Assembly: GCF_003634635.1 (NCBI RefSeq)
Contig: NZ_RBJB01000005.1
Location: 186,001 to 250,000 of the forward strand
DNA length: 64,000 nt
Direction: 5' to 3'
DNA from: Marinobacter nauticus
GTDB lineage: Bacteria > Pseudomonadota > Gammaproteobacteria > Pseudomonadales > Oleiphilaceae
Part shown: positions 56,272-64,000 of the stretch, piece after piece
Position numbering within the stretch: the first letter of the stretch is position 1
Layout of the letters: each line of letters starts with the position of its first letter
Program-made: the position numbers and the translations under genes
Notes under the pieces: generated by a model
What the model was told of the DNA's origin: nothing
What the model saw: the letters and a program-made list of their open reading frames with translations, nothing else
The model's database searches: none

Positions 56272-57109
56272 CCGTCGCCCGAGGGTGCTGGTGTTTGATT
56301 CCGGGGTCGGTGGCCTGAGTGTCGCCGCCTGTATTCACCAGACGTTGCCCGGTGTGGAGCTGGTTTACCTGGCAGATAATGCCGGCTTTCCCTATGGCGA
56401 CAAGCCCGAACAGGTGGTAATCGAGCGCTGTTGCACGCTTATACGGCAATGTCTGGTTGAGTTTCCGTGCGATGTGGTGGTGGTGGCCTGTAATACCGCC
56501 AGTACCGTTGTCTTGCCCGAGCTCAGGGCCACTATTGCTGTGCCGGTGGTCGGGGTGGTGCCGGCGGTCAAACCGGCGGCAGCCTGTTCCGTCAATCGCC
56601 GCATTGGCCTGTTGGCGACACCGGCGACGGTCAAACGCGCCTATCTGGATGATCTGATTCAGAAGTATGCCCGGGATTGTGAGGTATTCCGCCTTGGTCA
56701 TCCGGCCCTGGTGCGCTGGGCTGAGGAGCTGGTTGGCGGCTCTGCGCCGGATCAGGTGGAGGTGGATGACGCCATGGTGCCGCTGCGCGAAGGCGGTGTC
56801 GACACGGTGGTTCTGGGCTGCACTCATTACCCGCTATTGTTGCCCTGGTTACGCAAGGCGTTGCCGGAGGTGATGCACTGGGTGGAGTCCGGCGAGGCGA
56901 TAGCCCGCCGCGTGGCCTGGTGGTTTGAACAGGCCGGTGACCTGGCCTGTGCGCAGACACCGCCGAACCAGTCCGGGGCTGTGGTGACCAGTGCCTGCTT
57001 TTCTGGTGATGCGCCGGAAGACCTGGGCCCGTTCATGTCGGAAATGGGCATCCCGGTGGTAATGGTGGCCGGTCACTGGCCCGGCGTTACAGCAACCGGG
57101 TCAGTTTGA
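56264..57109 (+). CDS. murI: Glutamate racemase
   Basis: Makes D-glutamate for peptidoglycan. 281 residues with both catalytic cysteines (ACNTASTVVLPEL and GCTHYPLLLPW) and the N-terminal motif VFDSGVGGLSVA. ATG 56264 was preferred to in-frame starts inside nudC. Its 3' end overlaps the 3' end of the converging DUF2156 gene by 23 bp. Confidence 0.95.
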   Translation: MTDRRPRVLVFDSGVGGLSVAACIHQTLPGVELVYLADNAGFPYGDKPEQVVIERCCTLIRQCLVEFPCDVVVVACNTASTVVLPELRATIAVPVVGVVPAVKPAAACSVNRRIGLLATPATVKRAYLDDLIQKYARDCEVFRLGHPALVRWAEELVGGSAPDQVEVDDAMVPLREGGVDTVVLGCTHYPLLLPWLRKALPEVMHWVESGEAIARRVAWWFEQAGDLACAQTPPNQSGAVVTSACFSGDAPEDLGPFMSEMGIPVVMVAGHWPGVTATGSV

Positions 57110-58094
57110 ACATGGCGAGGAATTCCAGCGCCGGGATCGCCCGCTTGTGGCAGCAGTAGGTTTTGAAGCCATCGCCGCGGAAGCGTGATTTTGTGAACTC
57201 CAGCCCCTTGAAGTTATACAGGAAGTTTCCTTTCTCATAGATTCCGTGGAGCATCTTCTTGAGCAGCCGGCTTTCCTGGTGTTCCGTGGCCTTGTCGAGG
57301 GACAGAGGTATCAGGCCCAGGTCCAGAAATGGCACACCCTCGGCCTTGAAAACATCCATGGCGTGGGCCATCAGGGTATAGAAGATACCCTGACGGAAAT
57401 CCGCGTTGGCGCGGGAGATGTTGGGCACATAACTGATAATTTCGTTGTTGCGATAGATCGGGTCGAAGTAGATAAAGCCGACGGCTTTGCCATCCTGATA
57501 GGCGTAGAAATGGCGTTCGTTTTCCCGATAATCCATTTCCATCGGGCGAATCAGGAAACGGATTTCGTTGCTCTTGCATTTTCGGGTGCGAATCCAGGCT
57601 TCCGAGATTTCCCGCGTGTGGTCATCACTGAAACGCTCTTTCACCGTGATCCCGTTCTTTTCGGCCTGGTTCAGGGCGGTTCTCAGAATCTGCTTTTTCT
57701 TGCCGCTGAGGGACCATTTGCGCAGGTCGATGCGGGATTCGCTGCCAAACTGGGTGCCGTAGAGCCCGAAGCGTAGATGCAGGAAATCCACCACCGGTTT
57801 GGAGACCTGGATGTAGCAGGCATTCGGGAACTTCTGGTGGAAGCGCTCCAGAATCACCGGGAAGTTCTCGGGTGCGCAAACCGGGTCTGACAGCACAAAG
57901 GTGCCGCCCCATTTACGCATGTAGGCCACGTAGCCCATCCCTTCAACATCGAAGTACTGCATCCCCGGCTGCAGAGTCGAGAAGGACTGTGAGTGCACGC
58001 CGAACTGCTTGAGGTAGTTCACCCGCTCTGAAAACGTAAACTGTCCGTCGGTGAGTCCCTGGGTACGGTCCAGTGCAAGAATCTGGTCTGACAT
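57087..58094 (-). CDS. DUF2156 / phosphatidylglycerol lysyltransferase C-terminal domain protein
   Basis: 335 residues, soluble, resembling the aminoacyl-transferase half of MprF (DUF2156, a GNAT-like double fold): SFSTLQPGMQYFDVEGMGYV, FVLSDPVCAPENFPVI, YIQVSKPVVDFL and FLDLGLIPLSLDK. It lacks the N-terminal membrane flippase of MprF. Function is unproven; a lipid- or peptide-directed acyltransferase is plausible. It lies 44 bp after a methyltransferase gene on the same strand, probably in one operon. Confidence 0.78.
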   Translation of the reverse strand: MSDQILALDRTQGLTDGQFTFSERVNYLKQFGVHSQSFSTLQPGMQYFDVEGMGYVAYMRKWGGTFVLSDPVCAPENFPVILERFHQKFPNACYIQVSKPVVDFLHLRFGLYGTQFGSESRIDLRKWSLSGKKKQILRTALNQAEKNGITVKERFSDDHTREISEAWIRTRKCKSNEIRFLIRPMEMDYRENERHFYAYQDGKAVGFIYFDPIYRNNEIISYVPNISRANADFRQGIFYTLMAHAMDVFKAEGVPFLDLGLIPLSLDKATEHQESRLLKKMLHGIYEKGNFLYNFKGLEFTKSRFRGDGFKTYCCHKRAIPALEFLAMFKLTRLL

Positions 58095-58138
58095 GATGAC
58101 GCTCCCGATAACCTGTTGTTGTTTTTGGTGTCAGGGGT

Positions 58139-58792
58139 TCAGGCCTGTTTTCGGCCGAGGATGGACCAGTAGCAGTCCATGTTCAGAAGCTTGAAGTGCT
58201 TCTTCTCGGTTACCTGCAGGCCCAGGCGCTGCATGTGCTCGGGGTAGTTGTAGATCTTGTGGAAGGCGTTGTTGGCAAACAGCCAGAAAATGAACACCGC
58301 CATGTACCAGTAGAGTTTCTTGAACATGCGGGACAGGATGTTGCCCGTCGGGTAGCAGAAGTCGCCGACAACCACTCTGGCATCGGCCTTGCCCAGGCGA
58401 ATCAGGTGCTCGAGCACTTTGACCATCATGTCTTCGTCAAACACGTTCAGGAAAAAGTTGGCGACTACCATGTCGTATTGCTCGAACTCATCCACCTTCA
58501 TGATGTCGCTGTGGATACGGCGTATGGTCAGATGAGGCGCTTCTTTATGCTGGGCATCGGCGAATTTGCGCAGCATGGTCTCGGACAGATCGACCACCGT
58601 TACCTCCGCTCCCAGCTCTGCGGCTCGGATAGCGTCCCGGCCGTGGCCGACGCCGGCAAAGAGAATGCGGTCTCCGGGTTTTACCGTTTCCACATCCAGC
58701 ATGGCGGTCTTGCAGCGATGGATGTTCTTGCCGCTGTAGAGATTGCTGAGAAAATCGTAGACGGGGCCAATATACTTGTACTTGTCGCGCAT
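58139..58792 (-). CDS. Class I SAM-dependent methyltransferase
   Basis: 217 residues with the SAM motif ILFAGVGHGRDAIRAAELGA, followed by VVDLSETML and DMVVANFFLNVF. A hydrophobic stretch near 165-180 (LYWYMAVFIFWLFANNAF) suggests membrane contact, so a lipid or quinone-type substrate is possible. Substrate unknown. First gene of a probable operon with the DUF2156 gene; two palindromes lie in its upstream region. Confidence 0.8.
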   Translation of the reverse strand: MRDKYKYIGPVYDFLSNLYSGKNIHRCKTAMLDVETVKPGDRILFAGVGHGRDAIRAAELGAEVTVVDLSETMLRKFADAQHKEAPHLTIRRIHSDIMKVDEFEQYDMVVANFFLNVFDEDMMVKVLEHLIRLGKADARVVVGDFCYPTGNILSRMFKKLYWYMAVFIFWLFANNAFHKIYNYPEHMQRLGLQVTEKKHFKLLNMDCYWSILGRKQA

Positions 58793-58851
58793 GATGACTG
58801 CTGCCTTCTTCTTGTTCCCTGGTTGTCCGCCACCGTTATTGTGATTGTTGC

Positions 58852-58868
58852 TCCGACAGCCTGTCGGA
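58852..58868. promoter_or_regulatory. 17-bp palindrome upstream of the methyltransferase gene
   Basis: TCCGACAG-C-CTGTCGGA, perfect 8-bp arms, about 60 bp before the methyltransferase start. It looks like a repressor or activator operator; the cognate protein is not known. Confidence 0.5.
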
Positions 58869-58923
58869 CATTCCGGTGATCGGTTACTGATAAACCGAGC
58901 TTAGAGAAGGGGTAGGTTGAAAG

Positions 58924-58941
58924 ATGTGCAGTACTGCGCAT
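58924..58941. promoter_or_regulatory. 18-bp near-perfect palindrome upstream of the methyltransferase gene
   Basis: ATGTGCAGT paired with ACTGCGCAT (8 of 9 positions). Close by, GGATACAC occurs twice (58946 and 58966), 20 bp apart. Together they suggest a regulated promoter in this 235-bp gap, which holds no gene. Confidence 0.4.
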
Positions 58942-59027
58942 TTCCGGATACACAAAGTAACGTAAGGATACACTTTGCAAACCGGGTCAATGTTTTGGTT
59001 CGGAGTGTCAGACAATCGATAATCGTT

Positions 59028-61205
59028 TTAGCCGGTATGTGCGAAGGCCAGACCATCTTTGGCCAGCAACCGTGTAATGTCGGCGGCGGGTCGGGCGGGG
59101 CCGTAGAAGAAGCCCTGAACCTGGTGACAGCCGAGGCTTTTCAGGTACGCAAGTTGGTCGTCGGTTTCCACACCTTCGGCCACAATCTCGAGTTTCAGGC
59201 CGTGTGCCATGGCGATAATGGCGTTGACGATGCAGGCTCCGTCTTCGCCACTGCGTATGGCTTTAACAAAGGACTGGTCCACCTTCAGAGTGTGAATCGG
59301 TAGACGGTGCAGGTAATTGAGCGAGGAATAGCCGGTACCGAAATCGTCGATGGCGATGCGCACGCCGGTGGCGGCCAGCTCTTTGAGCTTGCGGCTGATC
59401 TGTTCAAGATCATTCATGATCACATTTTCTGTGATTTCGATTTCCAGGTTATCGGCCGGGAAGTTGTGGGCGGCCACCCGGTTCATCAGGGTTTCGACGA
59501 ATCTGGGGTGCTCCACCTGGCTGGGGGAGAGGTTCACCGCCAGGCGCAGGTCGGAATGCCCGCTACTGATCCAGCGGCCCACGTCGCGGCAGGCCTGATC
59601 GATAACCTGTTCACTGAGTTTGCCAACCAGCCGGGTTTCTTCTGCCAGGGGCAGGAAATCCCCGGGGTAGAGCAGTCCCCGTTCCGGGTGCTGCCAGCGC
59701 ACCAGGGCCTCCAGGCCCACCACCCGGTTGGAACGGGAGCATACCTGAGGCTGGTAAAACACCCGGAGCTCGTTGCGTTCCAGTGCCAGGCGAAGATCCC
59801 GTTCCAGGCTCAGCCGGTTGGCGGTGTTGATGCTCATGCTGTCGGAATAGAAGCGATAGCCATCTTTACCCCGCGCTTTCACGTGGTACATGGCGATATC
59901 GGCGTTCTGTATCAGCAGATCCATGGTCTCGCCGGCTTCGGGGAATACTGAAATCCCGATACTGACCCCCACAAAGACCTCGTGGTCTCCCAGCTGGAAC
60001 GGCGCTTTCAGAGCGTTGATCAGTTTACGGGCAATGTTCCTTGCGTCGTCGTTGCCGTGAATGCTCGGCAATAACAGGGTGAATTCATCGCCCCCGAAGC
60101 GGGACAGGGTGTCTCCCCGGCGCAGGCACTTTTCCAGTCGATGCGTGACCGCCTGCAACAGGCGATCTCCCATGGCGTGTCCGAGCGTGTCGTTAACCAC
60201 CTTGAAGCGGTCCAGATCCAGAAACATCACGGCAAGTTTCTGCTGGCTGCGTCGTGCATGGGTGATGGCCAGTTCCAGCCGGTCTTTGAACAGAGCCCGA
60301 TTCGGCAGCCGGGTCAGCAGGTCGTGGTAAGCCTGGAAATTGATGAAGGCCTCGGCCTCCTTGCGCTCGGTGACATCGCGGGCGATGCCATAATAACGCG
60401 CTGGCTGGCCGGTGCAGCCGCCCTGGGTCTTGCCGGTCTGGGGCCAGGTTTGTGGGTCTACCGGGAAGGCGGTGATCTCGAAATGACGGGTGGCCTTGCG
60501 GCTGCCCCGGGTTTTCAGGCGGACCTCCAGTACCCGGGGATTATCGGCAGAGATGTTGGGGCCCTGCAGAGCATAGGTGCCACGGGCCACGTCCCGGTCA
60601 TCCAGTATGTGGCGGAAATGCTGCCCGCAGAGCTCTGAGGGCTGATAGCCGAGCAGGCTTTCGACCTTGTTGTTGATGAAGCAGATATGCCCGGTTTCAT
60701 CGAGCATGAACACGATGTCCGGCGAGCTGTTGACGATATAGCGGTGCAGAGCCTCGGATTTCTCCAGCCGGGACTGAACCATCTCATGGGCGCGAATAAG
60801 CGACTGCTTGCCCAGAACCCCTTCCACAGTTGCCAGCAATTCTTCCGGGTCAAAGGGTTTACGGATGTAATCCAGTGCGCCCCGGCGCAGGGCCCGACTG
60901 ACGGTGCTGAAAGACGACTCTCCGCTGACCACAATGACACCGCAATCCGGCTGCAGCCGGCCGGTTTCCGCCATTACCTGGAAACCGTCCAGCTCTGGCA
61001 TGTTCAGATCCAGCAGGGCCAGATCAAAGGCCTGCCGGTGAAGCTGTTCACAGGCCTGTCGCCCACCGTGGGCTTCTGACACCTCAAAACCCCGGCTCCG
61101 GAGGAGGTCGGCCAGGGTTTTGAGCAGGCGTGGCTCGTCGTCTGCCACCAGGATACTGGGGCGTCGTGAAAGGCTGGAGGACTCTGTGGTCTGTTCGCTT
61201 GCCAT
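59028..61205 (-). CDS. Response regulator with REC-PAS-GGDEF-EAL domains
   Basis: 725 residues, soluble. Receiver domain (ILVADDEPRLLKTLADLLRS, phospho-Asp in LALLDLNMPELDG, KPFDPEEL), a PAS domain (about 165-285), GGDEF (SRFGGDEFTLLL with RxxD upstream) and a full-consensus EAL domain (GLEALVRWQHP, LEIEITENVI, IDDFGTGYSSLNYL, VAEGVETDDQL). Both c-di-GMP synthesis and breakdown are possible; the EAL residues predict phosphodiesterase activity. It starts 24 bp after the HDOD-kinase gene upstream, which is its likely partner. Confidence 0.92.
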   Translation of the reverse strand: MASEQTTESSSLSRRPSILVADDEPRLLKTLADLLRSRGFEVSEAHGGRQACEQLHRQAFDLALLDLNMPELDGFQVMAETGRLQPDCGVIVVSGESSFSTVSRALRRGALDYIRKPFDPEELLATVEGVLGKQSLIRAHEMVQSRLEKSEALHRYIVNSSPDIVFMLDETGHICFINNKVESLLGYQPSELCGQHFRHILDDRDVARGTYALQGPNISADNPRVLEVRLKTRGSRKATRHFEITAFPVDPQTWPQTGKTQGGCTGQPARYYGIARDVTERKEAEAFINFQAYHDLLTRLPNRALFKDRLELAITHARRSQQKLAVMFLDLDRFKVVNDTLGHAMGDRLLQAVTHRLEKCLRRGDTLSRFGGDEFTLLLPSIHGNDDARNIARKLINALKAPFQLGDHEVFVGVSIGISVFPEAGETMDLLIQNADIAMYHVKARGKDGYRFYSDSMSINTANRLSLERDLRLALERNELRVFYQPQVCSRSNRVVGLEALVRWQHPERGLLYPGDFLPLAEETRLVGKLSEQVIDQACRDVGRWISSGHSDLRLAVNLSPSQVEHPRFVETLMNRVAAHNFPADNLEIEITENVIMNDLEQISRKLKELAATGVRIAIDDFGTGYSSLNYLHRLPIHTLKVDQSFVKAIRSGEDGACIVNAIIAMAHGLKLEIVAEGVETDDQLAYLKSLGCHQVQGFFYGPARPAADITRLLAKDGLAFAHTG

Positions 61206-61229
61206 GGCTGTGTGTCCGTGGTTTCGTCG

Positions 61230-63197
61230 TCAGTCGGTGTCGTTATCGTTATGACTTGCCGCCGGCAGCAGTATCCGGAAGGCCGTGCCCTCCTGTCCGG
61301 TGTGGCAAGCAATGATGCCCTCCATGTCATCAATCAGTTGTTTAACAATGCTCAGCCCCAGGCCGCTATGGCCATCTCCCTTGGTGCTGTTGACCGGTTC
61401 AAACAGTCGGCGTTGCAATGGCTCCGGAATGCCGGGACCGTTATCGGTGACCTGCAACTCAACCCAGCGTCGCCGGTTCTGAAACAGGGGTGCCGTGGTT
61501 TTCAACGTGAGGGTTCCGGGCCGCTCTCCAAAGCCCTCAACTGCGTTTCTGACCAGATTAAGGACGATCTGGCGGACCGCAGAGGGGGCTGCCTGTACTT
61601 GAGTGTCCGCTTTGCAGAGGTGCAGGTGAAGCTCCCGGTGATCGTCATGGAACAGGCTATCCCGAAGGATTCTGCCCAGACCGGTCAGTTCTTCGTTCAG
61701 ATCGGTGTCGGAGCCTGTTGCTTCGGCCGCGTGCTGGCTGATCTGCAACAACAGGTTGCCGGCACGCTCGAGTTCTTCCTGAATGATGTTCAGCTCATCC
61801 TGAACATCTGGATCCTGGAGCCGGCTGCGCAGCTGGAACAGGTACTGGCGGATAATGGTGAGCGGGTTACTGACCTCGTGTACCTGTCGGCGCAGACGAT
61901 CGTTCACCATTTGCTGGTCCGAGCCAAGGCGATCGGCAGATGACAGCTTGAGAACCGCCGAGAGTTCCCGGGTGAACAACTCTCCGAGGTTGCGCGCACC
62001 CGCCACTGTCTGGTCGTCGATGCCAATCACGAACACACTGTCCCCGGTTGAAACGGGGAGCGCCAGTAGTGAGGGTGCGGCCAGCAAGGAGCACAGCTGT
62101 TGATCAAGCACGGTGGGTTCGGCCTGATCCATGGTTGTGGTGGTGCCGGTTCTCAGAGCAGTGGTTAGCGCACTGTCGCCGTAGGCTGGATTAACGGACA
62201 TCTCCGGCAGTTGCCGGCAGGTGCCTGAACGTAGTGTAAGATCCTCACCCTCCCGGCTGAAGCAGAGCACGGGCAGACCGGTGATCAGTGCCAGGCTGCT
62301 GGCGGCTTCCGACACCAGTGTGGAGAGGTTTTCCGGGCCAGAGGCTGGCAACGCCAGCGCGGTTCGCACCATGGTGTGTTCCAGCAGCCGCTGGTTCAGC
62401 TGACGTCTGGCCTCGCGTGCATCGTAATCAGTATCCAGAGGGATACCGAGGGATGCAGCCACGCTGGCAACCTCTTCGCCGATCTTCTTGTTGATCTCAC
62501 GGGTCAGATCTTCCTGCAACCCGAAGATGGTGGCCGCTGCCCCTACGCCTACGGCATCAGACAGAGCTAGCCGGGTAGAGAGACTGACCACCTTGACCAG
62601 GTGCCCGGCATCCCTCAGTTGTCCGGGCAAGGCCTGTTGATAGCGCATGGCATCGACAGCCATTGTGCCCAGCCCCCAGGAGGACACCAGCCCGGCGGCG
62701 ATGTCGTTCTGCTGGTTCAGTATCTGTTGCTTGCGTTCGGGGCAGGGTGTTTTGATCGCAATGAGCTCGCCAATGTTATGCATCATCCCCAGAAGAAAGG
62801 CCTCTTCCGGTTCCGGGTAGCGGGTCAGCGTAGCCAGCGTCTTGGCCGTCAGTGCGGTGGTCAGGGAGTGCCGCCAGAAGTCCCTCAGTTGTTGCCACTC
62901 ATCGCCTCCAAGTTCAAACATCAGCTGTCGCAGGGCGGACGTCAGTAGCAGCGTCTGGAATTTTCGGGTCCCCAGTCTCAACAGGGCCTGTTCAACAGAA
63001 TGGCTGGGAGCTCCCCGATGGTATAGCGCGGAACTGGTGAGGGCGAGTAACCGGGTAACGAGGGCGGTGTCGGCAGAAACGATACGACTGATTTCGCGAT
63101 AGCTTTGACCGGAATGGCAGGCGTCCAGAGCGCGCAGGATAACCTCCGGAAGGCTCGGCAGCTGTAGATCTGACGCAATATCCGTCGCTGTAGTCAT
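61230..63197 (-). CDS. HDOD domain histidine kinase
   Basis: 655 residues, no membrane segment. N-terminal HDOD domain (LQLPSLPEVILRALDACHSG, TRLLALTSSALYHRG; HN in GMMHNIG), a GAF-like middle part (about 290-410), then a kinase core: H-box VHEVSNPLTIIRQYLFQL, N-box LNLVRNAVEGF, G-boxes DNGPGIPEPLQRR and GHSGLGLSIVKQLIDDMEG. It probably phosphorylates the response regulator encoded 24 bp downstream. The HDOD-kinase combination is uncommon. Confidence 0.88.
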   Translation of the reverse strand: MTTATDIASDLQLPSLPEVILRALDACHSGQSYREISRIVSADTALVTRLLALTSSALYHRGAPSHSVEQALLRLGTRKFQTLLLTSALRQLMFELGGDEWQQLRDFWRHSLTTALTAKTLATLTRYPEPEEAFLLGMMHNIGELIAIKTPCPERKQQILNQQNDIAAGLVSSWGLGTMAVDAMRYQQALPGQLRDAGHLVKVVSLSTRLALSDAVGVGAAATIFGLQEDLTREINKKIGEEVASVAASLGIPLDTDYDAREARRQLNQRLLEHTMVRTALALPASGPENLSTLVSEAASSLALITGLPVLCFSREGEDLTLRSGTCRQLPEMSVNPAYGDSALTTALRTGTTTTMDQAEPTVLDQQLCSLLAAPSLLALPVSTGDSVFVIGIDDQTVAGARNLGELFTRELSAVLKLSSADRLGSDQQMVNDRLRRQVHEVSNPLTIIRQYLFQLRSRLQDPDVQDELNIIQEELERAGNLLLQISQHAAEATGSDTDLNEELTGLGRILRDSLFHDDHRELHLHLCKADTQVQAAPSAVRQIVLNLVRNAVEGFGERPGTLTLKTTAPLFQNRRRWVELQVTDNGPGIPEPLQRRLFEPVNSTKGDGHSGLGLSIVKQLIDDMEGIIACHTGQEGTAFRILLPAASHNDNDTD

Positions 63198-63387
63198 GGC
63201 ACGCCCCTTTGGTCCTGCGCGGTCCGCTAATGGCCGTGCGCAAGCTTCCCTGTTCTGTATTGAAATAATATGACAGGGTGTTCATTCTTCTTGTTGGTCC
63301 CTGAGCTTAGACAATAATCCGTCACTATTAAATACTTATTGGTGCTTTTTTAAGCAATCTATCATCCGGTCTGTGATATGTGTACCC

Positions 63388-63416
63388 TTTTTACAGGTTA
63401 AAATGTCGCTTATAGT
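63388..63416 (+). promoter_or_regulatory. Candidate promoter of the FlhG-like gene
   Basis: TTTTTA at 63388, 17-base spacer and TATAGT at 63411, 30 bp before the ATG. The 248-bp divergent gap is AT-rich and carries no gene. Confidence 0.35.
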
Positions 63417-63445
63417 GACAAGTTTAAGCGTCCAGGCTGTTTTTC

Positions 63446-64000
63446 ATGGAAGTCCCCAAGCAGACACAAAGCCAGAACCCAGCGCAAAAATCGCGCCAGA
63501 CCCGAACCATTGCCATTACGGGCGGAAAGGGCGGTGTTGGCAAGACCACGGTAGCGCTGAACCTGGCCATTGCCCTGTCTGAGCAGGGCCAGAAGGTGCT
63601 TCTGCTGGATGGCGATACCGACCTTGCCAACGTCAGCATTATGGTAGGTGCCTACCCTCAGCGCACGCTTGCCGATGTGGTGGCGGGGCGATGCGCCATG
63701 CAGGATATTATCATGACCACCTACGCCGGGCTGGATCTGATCCCAGGTGCATCCGGTGTGCAGAGCTGTATGGAGATGTCGGAGCAGGGCGGTCTGGCTG
63801 TTCTGCGGGCACTGCATGAGCTTGAGAACCGCTACGACACCGTTATTATCGATACGGCGTCGGGTTTACAGTCGGTGGGCTTGCATATGATTGCTGCTGC
63901 CGAGCTGGCCTGTCTGGTTGTCACGCCTGATCCGGCCTCACTAACCGACGCTTTTTCTCTGATGAAGGTACTCAAACGCCGCGGCTACCGCCGGACTCCG
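63446..64000 (+). CDS. FlhG/MinD-family ATPase, 5' part (runs off window)
   Basis: First 185 residues of a deviant-Walker P-loop ATPase: ITGGKGGVGKTTVALNLAIA, then LLLDGDTDLANVSIMVG, VIIDTASGLQSV and VTPDPASLTDAFSLMKVLKR. It resembles FleN/FlhG, which limits flagellar number, more than the septum-site MinD, since it shares RTLADVVAGRC and the PASGxQS-like PGASGVQS block. Without the C-terminus (membrane helix or not) the two cannot be fully separated, and it could be an FlhG paralogue. The frame is open to the last base. Confidence 0.85.
   Translation, partial: MEVPKQTQSQNPAQKSRQTRTIAITGGKGGVGKTTVALNLAIALSEQGQKVLLLDGDTDLANVSIMVGAYPQRTLADVVAGRCAMQDIIMTTYAGLDLIPGASGVQSCMEMSEQGGLAVLRALHELENRYDTVIIDTASGLQSVGLHMIAAAELACLVVTPDPASLTDAFSLMKVLKRRGYRRTP

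Overview
The window is a stretch of gammaproteobacterial chromosome with moderately high GC core genes. Gene order (xerD-dsbC-hom-thrC-recJ-prfB-lysS; rpoE/algU-mucA-mucB-rseC-mucD; lepA-lepB-rnc-era-recO-pdxJ; cysM-rlmD-relA-mazG; adk-tsaB-rsmJ) and the protein sequences point to a Marinobacter-like or Pseudomonas-related marine bacterium. The species call is inference. Most of the window is housekeeping sequence: threonine synthesis, translation (RF2 with its programmed frameshift, LysRS, LepA, tRNA and rRNA modification), DNA repair (RecJ, Ung, RecO), NAD and vitamin B6 synthesis, envelope stress, protein export, stringent response, PEP carboxylase and phospholipid synthesis. It is also rich in signalling proteins: two GGDEF/EAL proteins, three HDOD proteins, a BarA/GacS hybrid kinase and an FlhG-like ATPase.

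Layout. 1-9458: xerD (3' part), dsbC, hom-thrC-recJ, prfB, lysS, ung. 9501-13826 (minus strand): nadB-sdhE-ygfX-ygfZ followed by an HDOD gene. 13921-18280: sigma-E regulon operon ending in a DegP/MucD protease and a strong terminator. 18532-23993: a chromosomal integron. 24129-27218: formaldehyde detoxification genes (fghA, frmA) with a divergent LysR regulator. 27444-30170: CHASE-PAS-GGDEF-EAL protein. 30269-36376: lepA to pdxJ. 36384-39254: hybrid sensor kinase. 39474-44895: cysM, rlmD, relA, mazG. 45044-49876: two small paralogous genes facing each other, ppc, a YbaK-HDOD fusion. 50103-52804: adk, tsaB, a small unknown gene, rsmJ. 52823-57109: plsB, nudC, murI. 57087-63197 (minus strand): a DUF2156 protein, a methyltransferase, and a probable two-component c-di-GMP module. 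63446-64000: start of a FlhG/MinD-like gene that runs off the window.

The most unusual region is the integron. Its integrase gene is a clear pseudogene: the N-terminal and C-terminal parts of an IntI protein are joined out of frame, with the catalytic middle missing. A perfect palindromic LexA (SOS) box still sits in front of it. Divergently from it runs a cassette array with at least six attC-like sites and seven cassettes. Their products include a crystallin-J1-like protein, a PD-(D/E)XK-like putative nuclease, a three-helix membrane protein, a membrane-anchored protein with a HEPN-type RxxxxH motif, two small membrane proteins, and a VapBC toxin-antitoxin pair in the reverse orientation. 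A 14-bp direct repeat brackets the whole region. The integron, frm genes and GGDEF/EAL gene lie between mucD and lepA, which are neighbours in Pseudomonas. No tRNA, rRNA or CRISPR array was recognised.
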